A program made the translations under genes and the position numbers. The notes beneath the pieces are model-generated. The model had not been told where the DNA came from. It was given only the letters and a program-made list of their open reading frames with translations, and searched no databases. This document shows, piece after piece, positions 17,674-26,384 of a stretch of DNA of 64,000 nucleotides. Source of the DNA: CAZOZZ01 sp965262425 (GTDB taxonomy: Bacteria; Acidobacteriota; Terriglobia; 20CM-2-55-15); contig OZ253536.1 in NCBI GenBank assembly GCA_965262425.1, positions 1,736,001 through 1,800,000 on the forward strand. The letters run 5' to 3'. Each line of letters opens with the position of its first letter. The stretch's first letter is position 1.

Positions 17674-18009
17674 ATGATCAGCGATTCCGACTTCAAGGCC
17701 GCGGCCGAAGAAACCCTGGATGCCCTGAACCGGGCGATGGACATCGTCACAGAGGAACACGACGTCGAGATCCTTTATCAAAGCGGGGTGCTCTCGGTGG
17801 AGATCGAGGAGCCCAAGCCCTCAAAAATCGTGATCACGCCGAACAGCGCGGCCGGTCAGATCTGGATCTCGGCCCAGTGGACCAGCTTCAAACTCGACTG
17901 GTCCGACCAGAAGCGTACCTTCGTCTACGCTCCGACCGGTGAGAGTATCCATATCCTAGTGGGCCGTCTGACGGGGGAAGAACTGGGCGTCTCCCCAATA
18001 AATCTATGA
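17674..18009 (+). CDS. cyaY: Frataxin-like iron donor CyaY
   Basis: A 111-residue protein matching the CyaY/frataxin alpha-beta sandwich. The first helix is acidic (DSDFKAAAEETLDALNRAMD), which is the iron-binding face in this family, followed by DVEILYQSGVLSVEIE and the conserved IVITPNSAAGQIWISAQ strand with the invariant Trp. CyaY regulates iron-sulfur cluster assembly on IscU and binds iron. It is divergent from the dap operon with about 70 bases between starts. A VOC gene follows after 31 bases, possibly co-transcribed. Confidence 0.85.
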   Translation: MISDSDFKAAAEETLDALNRAMDIVTEEHDVEILYQSGVLSVEIEEPKPSKIVITPNSAAGQIWISAQWTSFKLDWSDQKRTFVYAPTGESIHILVGRLTGEELGVSPINL

Positions 18010-18040
18010 GTCGTCCGGCCACGGACCACCCACCAAACCC

Positions 18041-18412
18041 ATGCAGATAGATCACATCACGCACAATATCTCCCGTTCAAACGTTGAACCAGCTCGACGG
18101 TTCTACGGAGAGTACCTCGGCCTGGTCGAGATTCCCGCAGTCCTCGATCCCACCGGAAAAAGACTCATCTGGTTCGAGGTCGGCAACCAGCAGTTGCACC
18201 TGTCCATCCGTGACGCAGCCGACCAGACCTCCTCCCGACACTTTGCCGTGGTGGTTGAGGATTTCGACCAGGTGGTTGGGGCTCTGAAGACAAAGGGGGC
18301 TCAAATGGAAGACTGGGAATCCGGGAAGCTCTGGAGAGTTCGCCCGGACGGAATCCGATCAACTTTCTGCTACGACCCGGATGGGAATCGGATCGAACTA
18401 CTCGACGGCTAG
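18041..18412 (+). CDS. VOC (glyoxalase/bleomycin-resistance fold) protein
   Basis: A 123-residue single-unit VOC protein: IDHITHNISRSN at the N-terminus (first metal His), ARRFYGEYLGL, then QLHLSIR and a final FCYDPDGNRIELLDG with the metal-binding Glu. Such proteins act as dimers and bind a metal; members include glyoxalases, dioxygenases and antibiotic-binding proteins, and the substrate is not predictable here. The TAG stop (18410-18412) coincides with the start of a family C repeat fragment. Confidence 0.8.
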   Translation: MQIDHITHNISRSNVEPARRFYGEYLGLVEIPAVLDPTGKRLIWFEVGNQQLHLSIRDAADQTSSRHFAVVVEDFDQVVGALKTKGAQMEDWESGKLWRVRPDGIRSTFCYDPDGNRIELLDG

Positions 18413-18738
18413 TGGTTCTATTTAACGAAAAATCGGGGAAATATAGACCGATTATACCGCTTTCGCACTAGATCTCTTCTGCCGCGCAGGCTCCTTGTTG
18501 TCAAGGAACGTTACCACTGACCGCCCGGAACAGGCTCTGGATCTCAGATTGATCCATACCTGCACCCAGCGCCAGCATCAGCCGTTCGGGGAAATATAGA
18601 CCGATTATACCGCTTTCGCACTAGATCTCTTCTGCCGCGCAGGCTCCTTGTTGTCAAGGAACGTTACCACTGACCGCCCGGAACAGGCTCTGGATCTCAG
18701 ATTGATCCATACCTGCACCCAGCGCCAGCATCAGAACA
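18412..18738. repeat. Truncated family C element with a 153-bp tandem duplication
   Basis: From 18412 the sequence matches the inverse of family C, starting inside the element rather than at its end. The block 18433-18585 is followed by a near-copy from 18586 to about 18734 (offset 153 bases). The duplicated block contains the element end plus the last 25 or so codons of the asparaginase gene, so a non-functional second copy of that gene's 3' end lies beyond the real stop. Confidence 0.85.
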
Positions 18739-19679
18739 ATACGCGCCTTTACTCCGGCTTCCCTCAAGCGGGATGACAAGGCAACCCGCCCCTCTGTAGT
18801 TCTCGAAACAACGACGACGGCTTGTCCGGCTTCCAGGGATTCGGTAACGGCCTCGGTCACCGGGCGGGGCATGTTTCCTCTTCCAAACGCCTCGATAACG
18901 ATTCCGCGAGCGCCGCTCTCGGCCGAGTACTTGATAAATTTGCCAGTGTCGCCGGAAACCAGGCGGACGAGATCGACAGAGGGTTCGACCCTTGAAGCCG
19001 GCACCAGCGTCCGATTCAACGGCCTCGAGTAGAAGATCACCTGTCCGCGGTCCACCGACCCGACCAGCCCTTTCTTTCCCGACTTGAACGACTCCACGGC
19101 AAAAGAGTGGCTCTTGGTCACGTAACGGGCCGCATGCAGATCCTCGTTCAATGATACCAGGACACCCATGTCCCGGGCCTTCGGCGAAAAGGCTGTCCGT
19201 ATCGCGTTTTCGAGGTTTCGAGGCCCGTCCGAGTCGGAGACCCGGGGAGCGCGCTGCGCAGCGGCAAAGACAACCGGCCGGGGATCGTCGTAGAGCAGAT
19301 CGATCAGAAACGCCGTTTCCTCCAGAGAATCCGTACCATGGGTGATCACGACCCCGGAAAGATCGGACCGGGTACGCATCAACTCACGAACCCGTAGCGC
19401 CAGGCGGAATTGGATTTCGGGCGTCATCGACGAACTGCCGATGCGCGAAAAATCTTCTTCCTCGATTTCGACACGATCCCTCAACGAGGGCACCAGATCG
19501 ACCAGGTCTGCGGCACCGAGGCTCCTCGATCGACCGGTCTCAGGATCCAGCCCCCCGGAGATCGTCCCACCGGTGCCGATGACATACACGACGGGCAGCG
19601 TTTCGGACTGACCGAAGGCAGGGGCGCAAGGTGTCAGAAACAGAATCGCGGACAACGCGAGGGTCAGGGATCTGGTCAT
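18654..19679 (-). CDS. Type II (periplasmic) L-asparaginase
   Basis: About 341 residues. The start at 19679 gives a good signal peptide (MTRSLTLALSAILFLTPCAP, cut near AFGQ), placing the enzyme in the periplasm. Catalytic sites are visible: VYVIGTGGTISGG with the nucleophilic Thr, and VVITHGTDSLEETAF with the second Thr-Asp-Lys-type site (the usual Lys further on lies in DLHAARYVTKSHS). It hydrolyses asparagine to aspartate and ammonia. A family A element lies only 13 bases upstream of the start codon and separates the gene from any native promoter; expression probably depends on the element. The 3' end is tandemly duplicated downstream. Confidence 0.9.
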   Translation of the reverse strand: MTRSLTLALSAILFLTPCAPAFGQSETLPVVYVIGTGGTISGGLDPETGRSRSLGAADLVDLVPSLRDRVEIEEEDFSRIGSSSMTPEIQFRLALRVRELMRTRSDLSGVVITHGTDSLEETAFLIDLLYDDPRPVVFAAAQRAPRVSDSDGPRNLENAIRTAFSPKARDMGVLVSLNEDLHAARYVTKSHSFAVESFKSGKKGLVGSVDRGQVIFYSRPLNRTLVPASRVEPSVDLVRLVSGDTGKFIKYSAESGARGIVIEAFGRGNMPRPVTEAVTESLEAGQAVVVVSRTTEGRVALSSRLREAGVKARIVLMLALGAGMDQSEIQSLFRAVSGNVP

Positions 19680-19692
19680 AGTTCGAAAATTC

Positions 19693-20009
19693 GCCTCCTC
19701 CGCAGAATTTGTGGGCAGTCCAAAGGCCTGTGCGCACATAAGTAATTGAAACAAAGTACCTTATTCTTTTGTTCGACGGCGAATATTCCAGTACCCACTT
19801 CGGTCGGACGCCTACACCCGGTGCCCGGAGCCCCCGCCGGAGGCCCCGTTCCCCATCGCCCACACCAGCCGACACCGCGGAGCGCAGCCGAGGGTCAAGG
19901 CCGGCGCAGCCGCCGAGCTTGCGAGGGAAGCCTTGAGGCTTGGCGAGCACCGTGGTCTCCTCAAGCGGCGATGGAAGACGGTTTTACCCACAAATTCTGC
20001 GGAAGACCC
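19693..20009. mobile_element. Family A non-autonomous element, copy 2
   Basis: A 317-bp element, apparently identical to copy 1, flanked by the 8-bp direct repeat GAAAATTC. It sits directly in front of the asparaginase gene, where its right-to-left sequence would become the leader of that gene's mRNA. Confidence 0.92.
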
Positions 20010-20073
20010 GAAAATTCTACCCGCACTCCCGATCAAAGTCCAAAACCGCTTTTGCCGGGATCCGAGGAACCTA

Positions 20074-20252
20074 AGGGCCCGCTCAAGAATAACTTCACAG
20101 AGTCGGCGCCCAGATTCGCGTCGGATTCGGTTGCGACCGATTGAGGAGACCGGAGGAATAGCCTACTATTTCGAGGATCTACGATTGAGGAGCGACCGAA
20201 GATGGCGTGAAGATGGGATGCCAAAATGTAAAGTTATTCTTGAGTGGGCCCT
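20074..20252. repeat. Family H inverted-repeat element
   Basis: A 179-bp non-coding sequence with 21-bp near-perfect inverted ends: AGGGCCCGCTCAAGAATAAC at the left and its inverse, with one mismatch, at the right. It occupies almost all of the space between family A copy 2 and the end of the membrane-protein gene. Only one copy is in the window, so mobility is inferred from structure alone. Confidence 0.7.
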
Positions 20253-20258
20253 AAACCG

Positions 20259-20774
20259 TCAGGCTTCCCGGTGCAACCAGAACGCAACGAAACCACCGAG
20301 CCCTAATTTGATGACATCGAGCAGCGTGTAGGCCGCGTGCAGGAGGCCGAATGTAGCCAGCGCGGCCGGCGCCGGGTCACGTGGCACGAAATCGAGAGAC
20401 CGGCCGACGGACAATATTCCGGGAGTCAGTCCGAGGGTCAAAAACACGACCAGGACCAGCATGGCCAGGGCGCCCCGGCGGATTCGGCGAGCCGGCGTCA
20501 TCGGGTAGACCAACCACAATAAAGCTGCCCCGATCCCGATCTGGGCCAGGCCCCAGGACACGAAGAACAACCGGTTCAATTCCGATGACAGATAGCGCAT
20601 GAACTCGCGGGATCGGACGGCGCCGACACCGTCGACCACTTGCCCGAAGGTCTCGTTCGGAACGCTCTCAAGAAGGCGATCGATCGTGTAGAAGTTCTGG
20701 GTGGCGACAACCCCCATGAACACGGTCCCCATGATCCAGGCCCCAAGGCAGAAAATTGCGGCATCGCGTCGCAT
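20259..20774 (-). CDS. Small integral membrane protein, function unknown
   Basis: A 171-residue protein not recognised as a named family. It has four predicted membrane segments: residues about 5-24, 70-92, 100-122 and 140-165, with a periplasmic or cytoplasmic loop of 45 residues after the first. The loop contains DRLLESVPNETFGQVVDGVG. The architecture is reminiscent of DUF4149-type membrane proteins, but I cannot confirm that. It lies between a family H and a family C element with no operon partner. Confidence 0.6.
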   Translation of the reverse strand: MRRDAAIFCLGAWIMGTVFMGVVATQNFYTIDRLLESVPNETFGQVVDGVGAVRSREFMRYLSSELNRLFFVSWGLAQIGIGAALLWLVYPMTPARRIRRGALAMLVLVVFLTLGLTPGILSVGRSLDFVPRDPAPAALATFGLLHAAYTLLDVIKLGLGGFVAFWLHREA

Positions 20775-20799
20775 TGTTTTAGCCGGTAGCGGACAGCTA

Positions 20800-20959
20800 G
20801 GAGCCTGCGCGGCAGAAGAGATCTACTGCGAAAGCGGCATAATCGGTCTAGATTTCCCCGATTTTTCGTTGAATAGAACCACTATTCGCCTCAAAATCGA
20901 GAAAATCTGGCCTCGATTCTCCACTTACTCGTTACGATCCCTTCTGTCGCGCAGGCTCC
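20800..20959. repeat. Family C MITE-like element, copy 2
   Basis: A 160-bp copy with TA at 20798-20799 and 20960-20961 and the same end sequence, GGAGCCTGCGCGGCAGAAG. It is 19 bp shorter than copy 1 inside. Its right end supplies the G of the TAG stop of the HEAT-repeat gene on the minus strand. Confidence 0.85.
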
Positions 20960-21675
20960 TATCTCCTACCGATAACCCCTTTCGAACTCAAACCGAATCC
21001 GTCGGGCAAGGTTTCCTCTATCCTGGGCCGGTATCCTTTGACCGCCCATCCCTTGTCGGCGAACAACTCCGCGATACGGATCCGGATTCGTGGTCGATCG
21101 TCGACGTCGAGGAAGGCTTCCAGCAGTTTTTCTCGGGCGGATTCTCCCACCTGGGCCAGAGCCTCGATGGCGGCGATTCGAACGTCGTCATCCGAGTCGC
21201 CCAGAAATCCCGAAAGCATCTCGCTCATGTCCGGCGTCACGTAATCGTGAACCGCACGAAGCAGGCTGACACGGTGGTCCGGTGCCGCAAACTCACTCAA
21301 CGCGACAGTCTCGATGATGTCGACGAGATGCCGCACCAACTCCTCTTTGGGAACGATCTGGGCCAGTGCCCGAACCGGCCAGTCGACCTGGTGGTGGATC
21401 TTCATGAACTGGAGAATGGGAGCCACCGCGGCGTCACCCTGCCCCACCAGCATGCGGACGACGAGCCTTTTTTCCTCCATGTCCTGCGTGATCACCCGGC
21501 TCGACATCGTAAAGCGGCGGACGAGGCCGAACAGCGCCTCGGGTGTTCCCCAGTCCACCAGCTTTTCCGCCGCTTCGATCCTCGGACCCTCTTCACCGGC
21601 GGGTTCGGTGAGTTTCTTCACCGTCTTGGCAATCTGCTTGGGTGTGGGTTGATTTCGGCTGAAAAAGTCAAACAT
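20959..21675 (-). CDS. HEAT-repeat protein
   Basis: A 238-residue all-helical protein. Repeats of the HEAT type are visible as PRIEAAEKLVDWGTPEALFGL, AVAPILQFMKIHHQVDWPVR, and DDVRIAAIEALAQVGESARE, the last with the typical conserved Ala-Leu and Gly. Such proteins are usually scaffolds or regulators without catalytic activity. No signal peptide, so cytoplasmic. It starts 21 bases before the convergently read end of nothing; upstream on the same strand is the M23 peptidase gene, whose stop lies 22 bases before this start, suggesting an operon. Stop codon is formed at the repeat junction. Confidence 0.75.
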   Translation of the reverse strand: MFDFFSRNQPTPKQIAKTVKKLTEPAGEEGPRIEAAEKLVDWGTPEALFGLVRRFTMSSRVITQDMEEKRLVVRMLVGQGDAAVAPILQFMKIHHQVDWPVRALAQIVPKEELVRHLVDIIETVALSEFAAPDHRVSLLRAVHDYVTPDMSEMLSGFLGDSDDDVRIAAIEALAQVGESAREKLLEAFLDVDDRPRIRIRIAELFADKGWAVKGYRPRIEETLPDGFGLSSKGVIGRR

Positions 21676-21696
21676 ACATTCTTGTCAGTGAGGGCA

Positions 21697-22494
21697 CTAT
21701 TCAACAAGCCGGGTCAGTGAAAACGGATCGATCCTGGCATTCTGAATGCGGAAGCCCCAGTGTAGATGCGGGCCTGTCACCCGACCCGTCGCCCCGACCA
21801 GTCCGACCGAATCTCCCTTTCCCACCATCGCTCCCTCTTCGACATCGATCCGGGAAAGATGGAGGTAGACCGAGTAGATGCCCAGCCCGTGGTCGACAAT
21901 GACGGTGTTTCCGTTAAAAAAGAAATCGCCGATCACGACCACTCGGCCACGGTTGCTGGCTCCGACCGGAGTGCCCTCCGTGGCAGAGATGTCCGCTCCG
22001 GAGTGTGGATTCCGGGGTTGATCATTAAAGACGCGTCGGTGGCCAAAGTTGCTCCCTTCCCTGCCGGCAATGGGCACTTCGAACTCTTCGTCCCAGTAGA
22101 TCTCCGACGTGATCTTCCTGAAGACGACACCCAGCCGCCGGCTTTCGCGATTGGCTCTTTCCAGGTTTTCGGGGCTCAGTTCGACGAATCTTGGTTCCAC
22201 CGTGAGGCGAGTTTCAGGAAAGCTCTTATCGAGAACGCGGATGACTTCGTTTCGAACCTCCGTCCGGCCATCCGAATATTGGAACGATACGTTCGCCGGA
22301 TGATCTCCGGCATTCGTGTCCAGATCCGCGCCGATGATGGTGATCCACTTTTCTCCGGCGAGAATCAACGGCACGGTTCGGTCTCGCCACTGGACTTCGA
22401 CTTTGCTCAAGCCGCTTTCATCGGGATATTCCAACTGCAGGGCATCCCCCTGAACCACGGAGAACACCGTCAACATGAGTGCCAGCATCGTCAT
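21697..22494 (-). CDS. M23 family metallopeptidase (LytM domain), secreted
   Basis: A 265-residue protein with a short N-terminal signal (MTMLALMLTVFSVVQGDA), a beta-rich N-terminal domain of about 110 residues, and a C-terminal LytM domain. The zinc site is seen as NPHSGADIS (His and Asp) and the catalytic pair GPHLHWGFRI, so it should be an active endopeptidase cutting peptidoglycan cross-links, or a divisome/envelope activator. It precedes the HEAT gene by 21 bases. About 95 bases separate it from the divergent S9 peptidase gene. Confidence 0.9.
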   Translation of the reverse strand: MTMLALMLTVFSVVQGDALQLEYPDESGLSKVEVQWRDRTVPLILAGEKWITIIGADLDTNAGDHPANVSFQYSDGRTEVRNEVIRVLDKSFPETRLTVEPRFVELSPENLERANRESRRLGVVFRKITSEIYWDEEFEVPIAGREGSNFGHRRVFNDQPRNPHSGADISATEGTPVGASNRGRVVVIGDFFFNGNTVIVDHGLGIYSVYLHLSRIDVEEGAMVGKGDSVGLVGATGRVTGPHLHWGFRIQNARIDPFSLTRLVE

Positions 22495-22588
22495 CTCGCC
22501 TCCACCGGAATCATCAAGTTGACATTAACACACGGGGCTGACGGCGCGCAGCTTCGAGGCTGGATGCGCGAGGAGCTCGCCGCTACCC

Positions 22589-24784
22589 GTGATCTTTCCG
22601 GTAGTTTATTATCAACACGTGCCTCCACACCGAAAACACCTGTCGCTCGATGAGCTTTATCATCCGGACAGGAAACTCGACTTCGAGCCCAAACCTTCCG
22701 AGGGATTGAAATGGCTGGGCGAGGAACACTATCTCCAACCGGATTCCGGCACAGGGAGTGTCGGCCCCCTCAAAGTGAACGTTGGGACGGGCGAAACCAA
22801 CCCTCTTTACGATGTCGGAAGGCTGGAGCAAGAGCTGGAGCAAGCGACGGGGTTGTCTGCCGCAGCCGCGGGCAAACTGGCAAGAGGATCCGAACACCGC
22901 ATCAACGCCGACCAGACTGAAATCCTGATCCAACAAGAGAGGCATCTGTTTTCCTGGAGCCTCGACGGCGATTCACTCCACCGGCTGGCCGAGGGCGTCG
23001 ACCCGCAGGTCAGGGCGGACTTCAGCCCGGATGGACGATGGGTCAGCTTTATCAGGGACAACAACATTGGTGTCGTCGATGTGCGGTCGCAGCAGGAGCG
23101 GATGCTGTCAACCGAGGGAGGGCGTGACCTGCTCCTGGGGCGCCTCGACTGGGTTTACCAGGAGGAACTCTACGGTCGGGGAAAGTTCGAGGGCCATTGG
23201 TGGAGCCCGGATTCAAGCCGAATCGCGTTTCTCTGTCTGGATGAATCTCGGGTCGAAAGATTCACCCTCACCGATCACCTACGTTCGGACCTGGAACAAG
23301 AAGGAGTCCGGAAACTTCAAGACGAAGTCGGCCACTACCCCAGGGCTGGAAAACCGAACCCCACCGTCCGGCTGGGCGTCGTCGACCGCGACGAAGGCTC
23401 GATCCGATGGATCGATACTTCCCGATACGATTCGGTCGAACATCTGATCGTCCGGGTGGACTGGACACCCGACGGAGCCCGGATCGCCTATCAGGTGCAG
23501 GATCGGGAACAGACATGGCTCGATCTGAATTTCGGGGATCCGGATTCCGGCCAGTCCGAGACGGCCTTCCGTGAAACCTCCAAGGCCTGGGTGAGCGTGC
23601 TGGGCCCTCCTTGCTGGCTTACCGACGGCGGTTTTCTCTGGCTGAGCGAACGCACGGGCTGGAAGCACATATACCGCTACGGCGAGGATCATCTCCCGGT
23701 TTCCCAGGTGACGTCGGGTTCATGGGACGTCCGGGAACTCCACGGCATTGACGAATTGAATAAGGTTGTCTTCTTTTCAGGAACGAAGGACAGCGCTATC
23801 CACACCCATGCTTACCGGGTCCACCTCGATGGCACCGTGCCCACGCGCCTCACCGAACAGGAAGGCACCCATCAGGTCTCCTTTTCTCCGGCCTACCGCC
23901 ACTTCGTCGACCGATGGAACAGCCTGACGACAACGACCCGGATCAGGCTCCATGATGGGGATGGCCGACTGGTCCGGATCATCGACGAAGCCCGCGTGCC
24001 AGCTCTTGCCGAATACGAATGGGGGGCGACCGATTTTCTGGAGGTCGAGACGCGGGACGGCTTCGTGATGAACGCGCTGATGATCAAACCTCCCGGCTTC
24101 GATCAGGACAGACGATACCCTGTTCTCACCTATACCTACGGGGGCCCCATGGCACAGCAGGTCCGGGATGCATGGGGCGGGCCCACTTATCTCTGGCACC
24201 AGATGCTTGCACAGCGGGGCTACATCATCTGGATCTGCGACAACCGCACGGCGAGCAGCAAAGGGGTCGAATCAGCCTGGCCGGTCTATCGAAACTTCGG
24301 AGAACTCGAGCTCCGGGACCTGGAAGACGGGCTGGACTGGCTCAAGGCCCAACCGTATGTCGATAGTGACCGCATCGGAATATGGGGCTGGAGCTTCGGT
24401 GGTTACATGACGGCGTACGCGATGACCCACAGCCGATCTTTCAAAGTCGGAATCGCCGGGGCGCCGGTCACCGACTGGCGCCTGTACGATACGATCTACA
24501 CTGAGCGCTACATGGCCACCCCCCAGTCCAACCCGGATGGCTACGAGAACAGTTCCCTTCTAAGCGCCGCCAAAAACCTGCACGGCAAATTCCTCCTGCT
24601 CCACGGCGCAATGGACGACAACGTTCATCTCAACCACTCCATCGAGTTCATCTACGAACTCCAAAAAGCCGGCAAACACTTCGACTTCATGCTGTATCCG
24701 AAATCACGCCACCGCATCGACGACCCCGCGCAGCTCTACCACCTGCGTACACTGATGACGAATTTCATCCGGACTCACCTCTAG
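22589..24784 (+). CDS. S9 family prolyl peptidase (dipeptidyl peptidase IV type)
   Basis: Up to 731 residues from a GTG at 22589; a second GTG at 22619 is an alternative. The N-terminal two thirds is the beta-propeller; the C-terminal third is an alpha/beta hydrolase with nucleophile Ser602 in GWSFGGY, Asp676-Asp677 in HGAMDDNVH, and His708 in SRHR, a complete triad. Members remove X-Pro dipeptides from peptides. No signal peptide is evident with either start, which is unusual because most homologues of this kind are exported; the true N-terminus may be missed. The TAG stop is at the border of a family D repeat. Confidence 0.9.
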   Translation: MIFPVVYYQHVPPHRKHLSLDELYHPDRKLDFEPKPSEGLKWLGEEHYLQPDSGTGSVGPLKVNVGTGETNPLYDVGRLEQELEQATGLSAAAAGKLARGSEHRINADQTEILIQQERHLFSWSLDGDSLHRLAEGVDPQVRADFSPDGRWVSFIRDNNIGVVDVRSQQERMLSTEGGRDLLLGRLDWVYQEELYGRGKFEGHWWSPDSSRIAFLCLDESRVERFTLTDHLRSDLEQEGVRKLQDEVGHYPRAGKPNPTVRLGVVDRDEGSIRWIDTSRYDSVEHLIVRVDWTPDGARIAYQVQDREQTWLDLNFGDPDSGQSETAFRETSKAWVSVLGPPCWLTDGGFLWLSERTGWKHIYRYGEDHLPVSQVTSGSWDVRELHGIDELNKVVFFSGTKDSAIHTHAYRVHLDGTVPTRLTEQEGTHQVSFSPAYRHFVDRWNSLTTTTRIRLHDGDGRLVRIIDEARVPALAEYEWGATDFLEVETRDGFVMNALMIKPPGFDQDRRYPVLTYTYGGPMAQQVRDAWGGPTYLWHQMLAQRGYIIWICDNRTASSKGVESAWPVYRNFGELELRDLEDGLDWLKAQPYVDSDRIGIWGWSFGGYMTAYAMTHSRSFKVGIAGAPVTDWRLYDTIYTERYMATPQSNPDGYENSSLLSAAKNLHGKFLLLHGAMDDNVHLNHSIEFIYELQKAGKHFDFMLYPKSRHRIDDPAQLYHLRTLMTNFIRTHL

Positions 24785-24834
24785 CAGCCTGTGGCGGAAG
24801 TCTGTAGGGTCGCGTTACGAGCGCCATGGGGCTA

Positions 24835-25985
24835 GTGTAGTCCGTCACAGTTAATGTAACTTATTCAGCTTTCCTACGTCTGAGTATATATGAGGAGAGC
24901 ACCGACGATTAAATTGGACATTCCTGTGCGGAAGGAACTGGAGCGACTGAGCCGAAGCCGCAGTGTGGCGGTCCGGTTGGCGGAACGATCTCGAATTGTC
25001 TTGCTGGCCGCCGGGGGTCTGGACAATCAGGAGATCGCTGCCAAGTTGGACATCACTCGTCAAAAGGCCGGACGTTGGCGCGATCGTTTCGTTGAAGATG
25101 GCCTCGGGGGAATCGAAAAGGACGCTTCCCGCAGTGGACGGATTCCCTCGACCGGCCGCCGGAAGCGGGCCCGGATCGTGAAGAAGACGGTCGAAGGGAA
25201 GCCTCCGAACGCCACGCACTGGAGCCGGTCCTTGATGGCCAGGGCAACCGGCGTCAGCGAGTCCACGGTAGGGAGAATCTGGCGGGCTCATGGCTTGAAG
25301 CCTCATCTGGCACGCACCTTCAAACTTTCCAACGACAAACAATTTGTCGAGAAGTTGGAGGATGTGGTCGGTTTGTATCTGAACCCTCCGGAAAACGCCA
25401 TTGTTTTGTCCTGCGATGAGAAGAGCCAGATGCAGGCCCTGGACCGCACGCAACCCGGGTTACCTCTGAAGAAGGGGCGGTGCGGCACCCTCACCCACGA
25501 CTACAAACGCAACGGGACGACCACGATGTTCGCCGCGCTCAATACGCTGGACGGCTCGATTATCGGGACCTGTATGCCGAAGCATCGTCATCAGGAATGG
25601 ATCCGGTTTCTCAATCAGATCAAACGTTCCGTGCCGAAAGACAAACAGATCCATATCATTTGCGACAACTACGCCACGCACAAACATCAGAAAATCGTCA
25701 ACTGGTTGAAGCGCAACACGCGCTTTCATGTGCACTTCACACCGACCAGTGCATCCTGGCTGAACATGGTCGAACGCTTCTTCCGGGATCTTTCCGAACA
25801 ACGGCTTCGGCGCGGGGTTTTCCATTCGGTTCCTGAGCTAATCCAGGCCGTGGAGGAATATGTCGGGGGTCACAATCAGAACCCGAAGCCCTTCATTTGG
25901 ACCGCAACGGCTTCCGATATTCTTGAAAAAGTTCAACGTGCCCGAAAGAAGCTCGATAAGTTACAGTCTGTTTGACGGGGACCAC
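24835..25985 (+). mobile_element. IS630-family insertion sequence
   Basis: An 1151-bp element with TA duplicated at 24833-24834 and 25986-25987. The ends are imperfect inverted repeats: GTGTAGTCCGTCACAG on the left and, read inward, GTGGTCCCCGTCAAACAG on the right, both leading into TGTAACTTAT. The right end matches the family B ends (GTGGTCCCCG), linking that MITE to this IS. Confidence 0.92.
24890..25975 (+). CDS. IS630-family transposase
   Basis: A complete 361-residue transposase in one frame. The N-terminus holds a helix-turn-helix pair (LDNQEIAAKLDITRQKAGRWRDRF and a second winged-helix region ending TVGRIWRAHGLKPH). The catalytic DDE residues are in VLSCDEKSQ, IICDNYATHKH, and TSASWLNMVERFF. 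Unlike many IS630 members it needs no frameshift. It catalyses cut-and-paste at TA targets and could also mobilise family B elements in trans (inference from shared ends). Confidence 0.95.
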   Translation: MRRAPTIKLDIPVRKELERLSRSRSVAVRLAERSRIVLLAAGGLDNQEIAAKLDITRQKAGRWRDRFVEDGLGGIEKDASRSGRIPSTGRRKRARIVKKTVEGKPPNATHWSRSLMARATGVSESTVGRIWRAHGLKPHLARTFKLSNDKQFVEKLEDVVGLYLNPPENAIVLSCDEKSQMQALDRTQPGLPLKKGRCGTLTHDYKRNGTTTMFAALNTLDGSIIGTCMPKHRHQEWIRFLNQIKRSVPKDKQIHIICDNYATHKHQKIVNWLKRNTRFHVHFTPTSASWLNMVERFFRDLSEQRLRRGVFHSVPELIQAVEEYVGGHNQNPKPFIWTATASDILEKVQRARKKLDKLQSV

Positions 25986-26227
25986 TAGATGCAAGGCGCC
26001 ACGACGACGTCGATGCTCTTCATCGATCTAGGAGTGGCAACGCCGCAGCTGGCCCCATGCCGTCGTAACCCGAAGGGCGCAGGGGTCTTCGGGCCACAGG
26101 CTTTGTCATTCGTCGGTCACGATGACAAAGCATCGTTCCGCTCCTCATTTCGCGCCTGAGCCCCGAATACCCCTGCGCGCGACCCTACAGACTTCCGCCA
26201 CAGGCTGCTGGGAAGGACGGGTGGGAT

Positions 26228-26357
26228 TTCAACGCAAAGACGCAGATTTGCTCTTTCTTCGGAGGCGGGGTCACTGGAGAAAATTGTCGGGACCTGGGTG
26301 GCCAAGATCAAGACCAACAACTCTGGTTCCTTGGCGTCATTGCGTTTTGCGTCGAAA
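26228..26357. repeat. Family G element (ACGCAAAG inverted repeats), copy 3
   Basis: Starts TTCAACGCAAAGACGCAG and ends with the inverse-type GCGTTTTGCGTCGAAA. Similar arrays of ACGCAAA units in opposite orientation bound the copies at 39853-40027 and 49077-49592. No coding content. Confidence 0.6.
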
Positions 26358-26384
26358 CAGCTTGTCGACCTGCTGGCCTCTGCC

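Larger units (their letters stand above)
24785..26206. repeat. Family D element, copy 2, split by IS630
   Basis: The left 50 bp (to 24834) and the right 220 bp (from 25986) join into a normal family D element if the IS630 insertion and one TA are removed: the text GGGGC-TA-GATGCA is then continuous with copy 1. The ends are the variant GCAGCCTGTGGCGGAAGTC. Confidence 0.85.
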
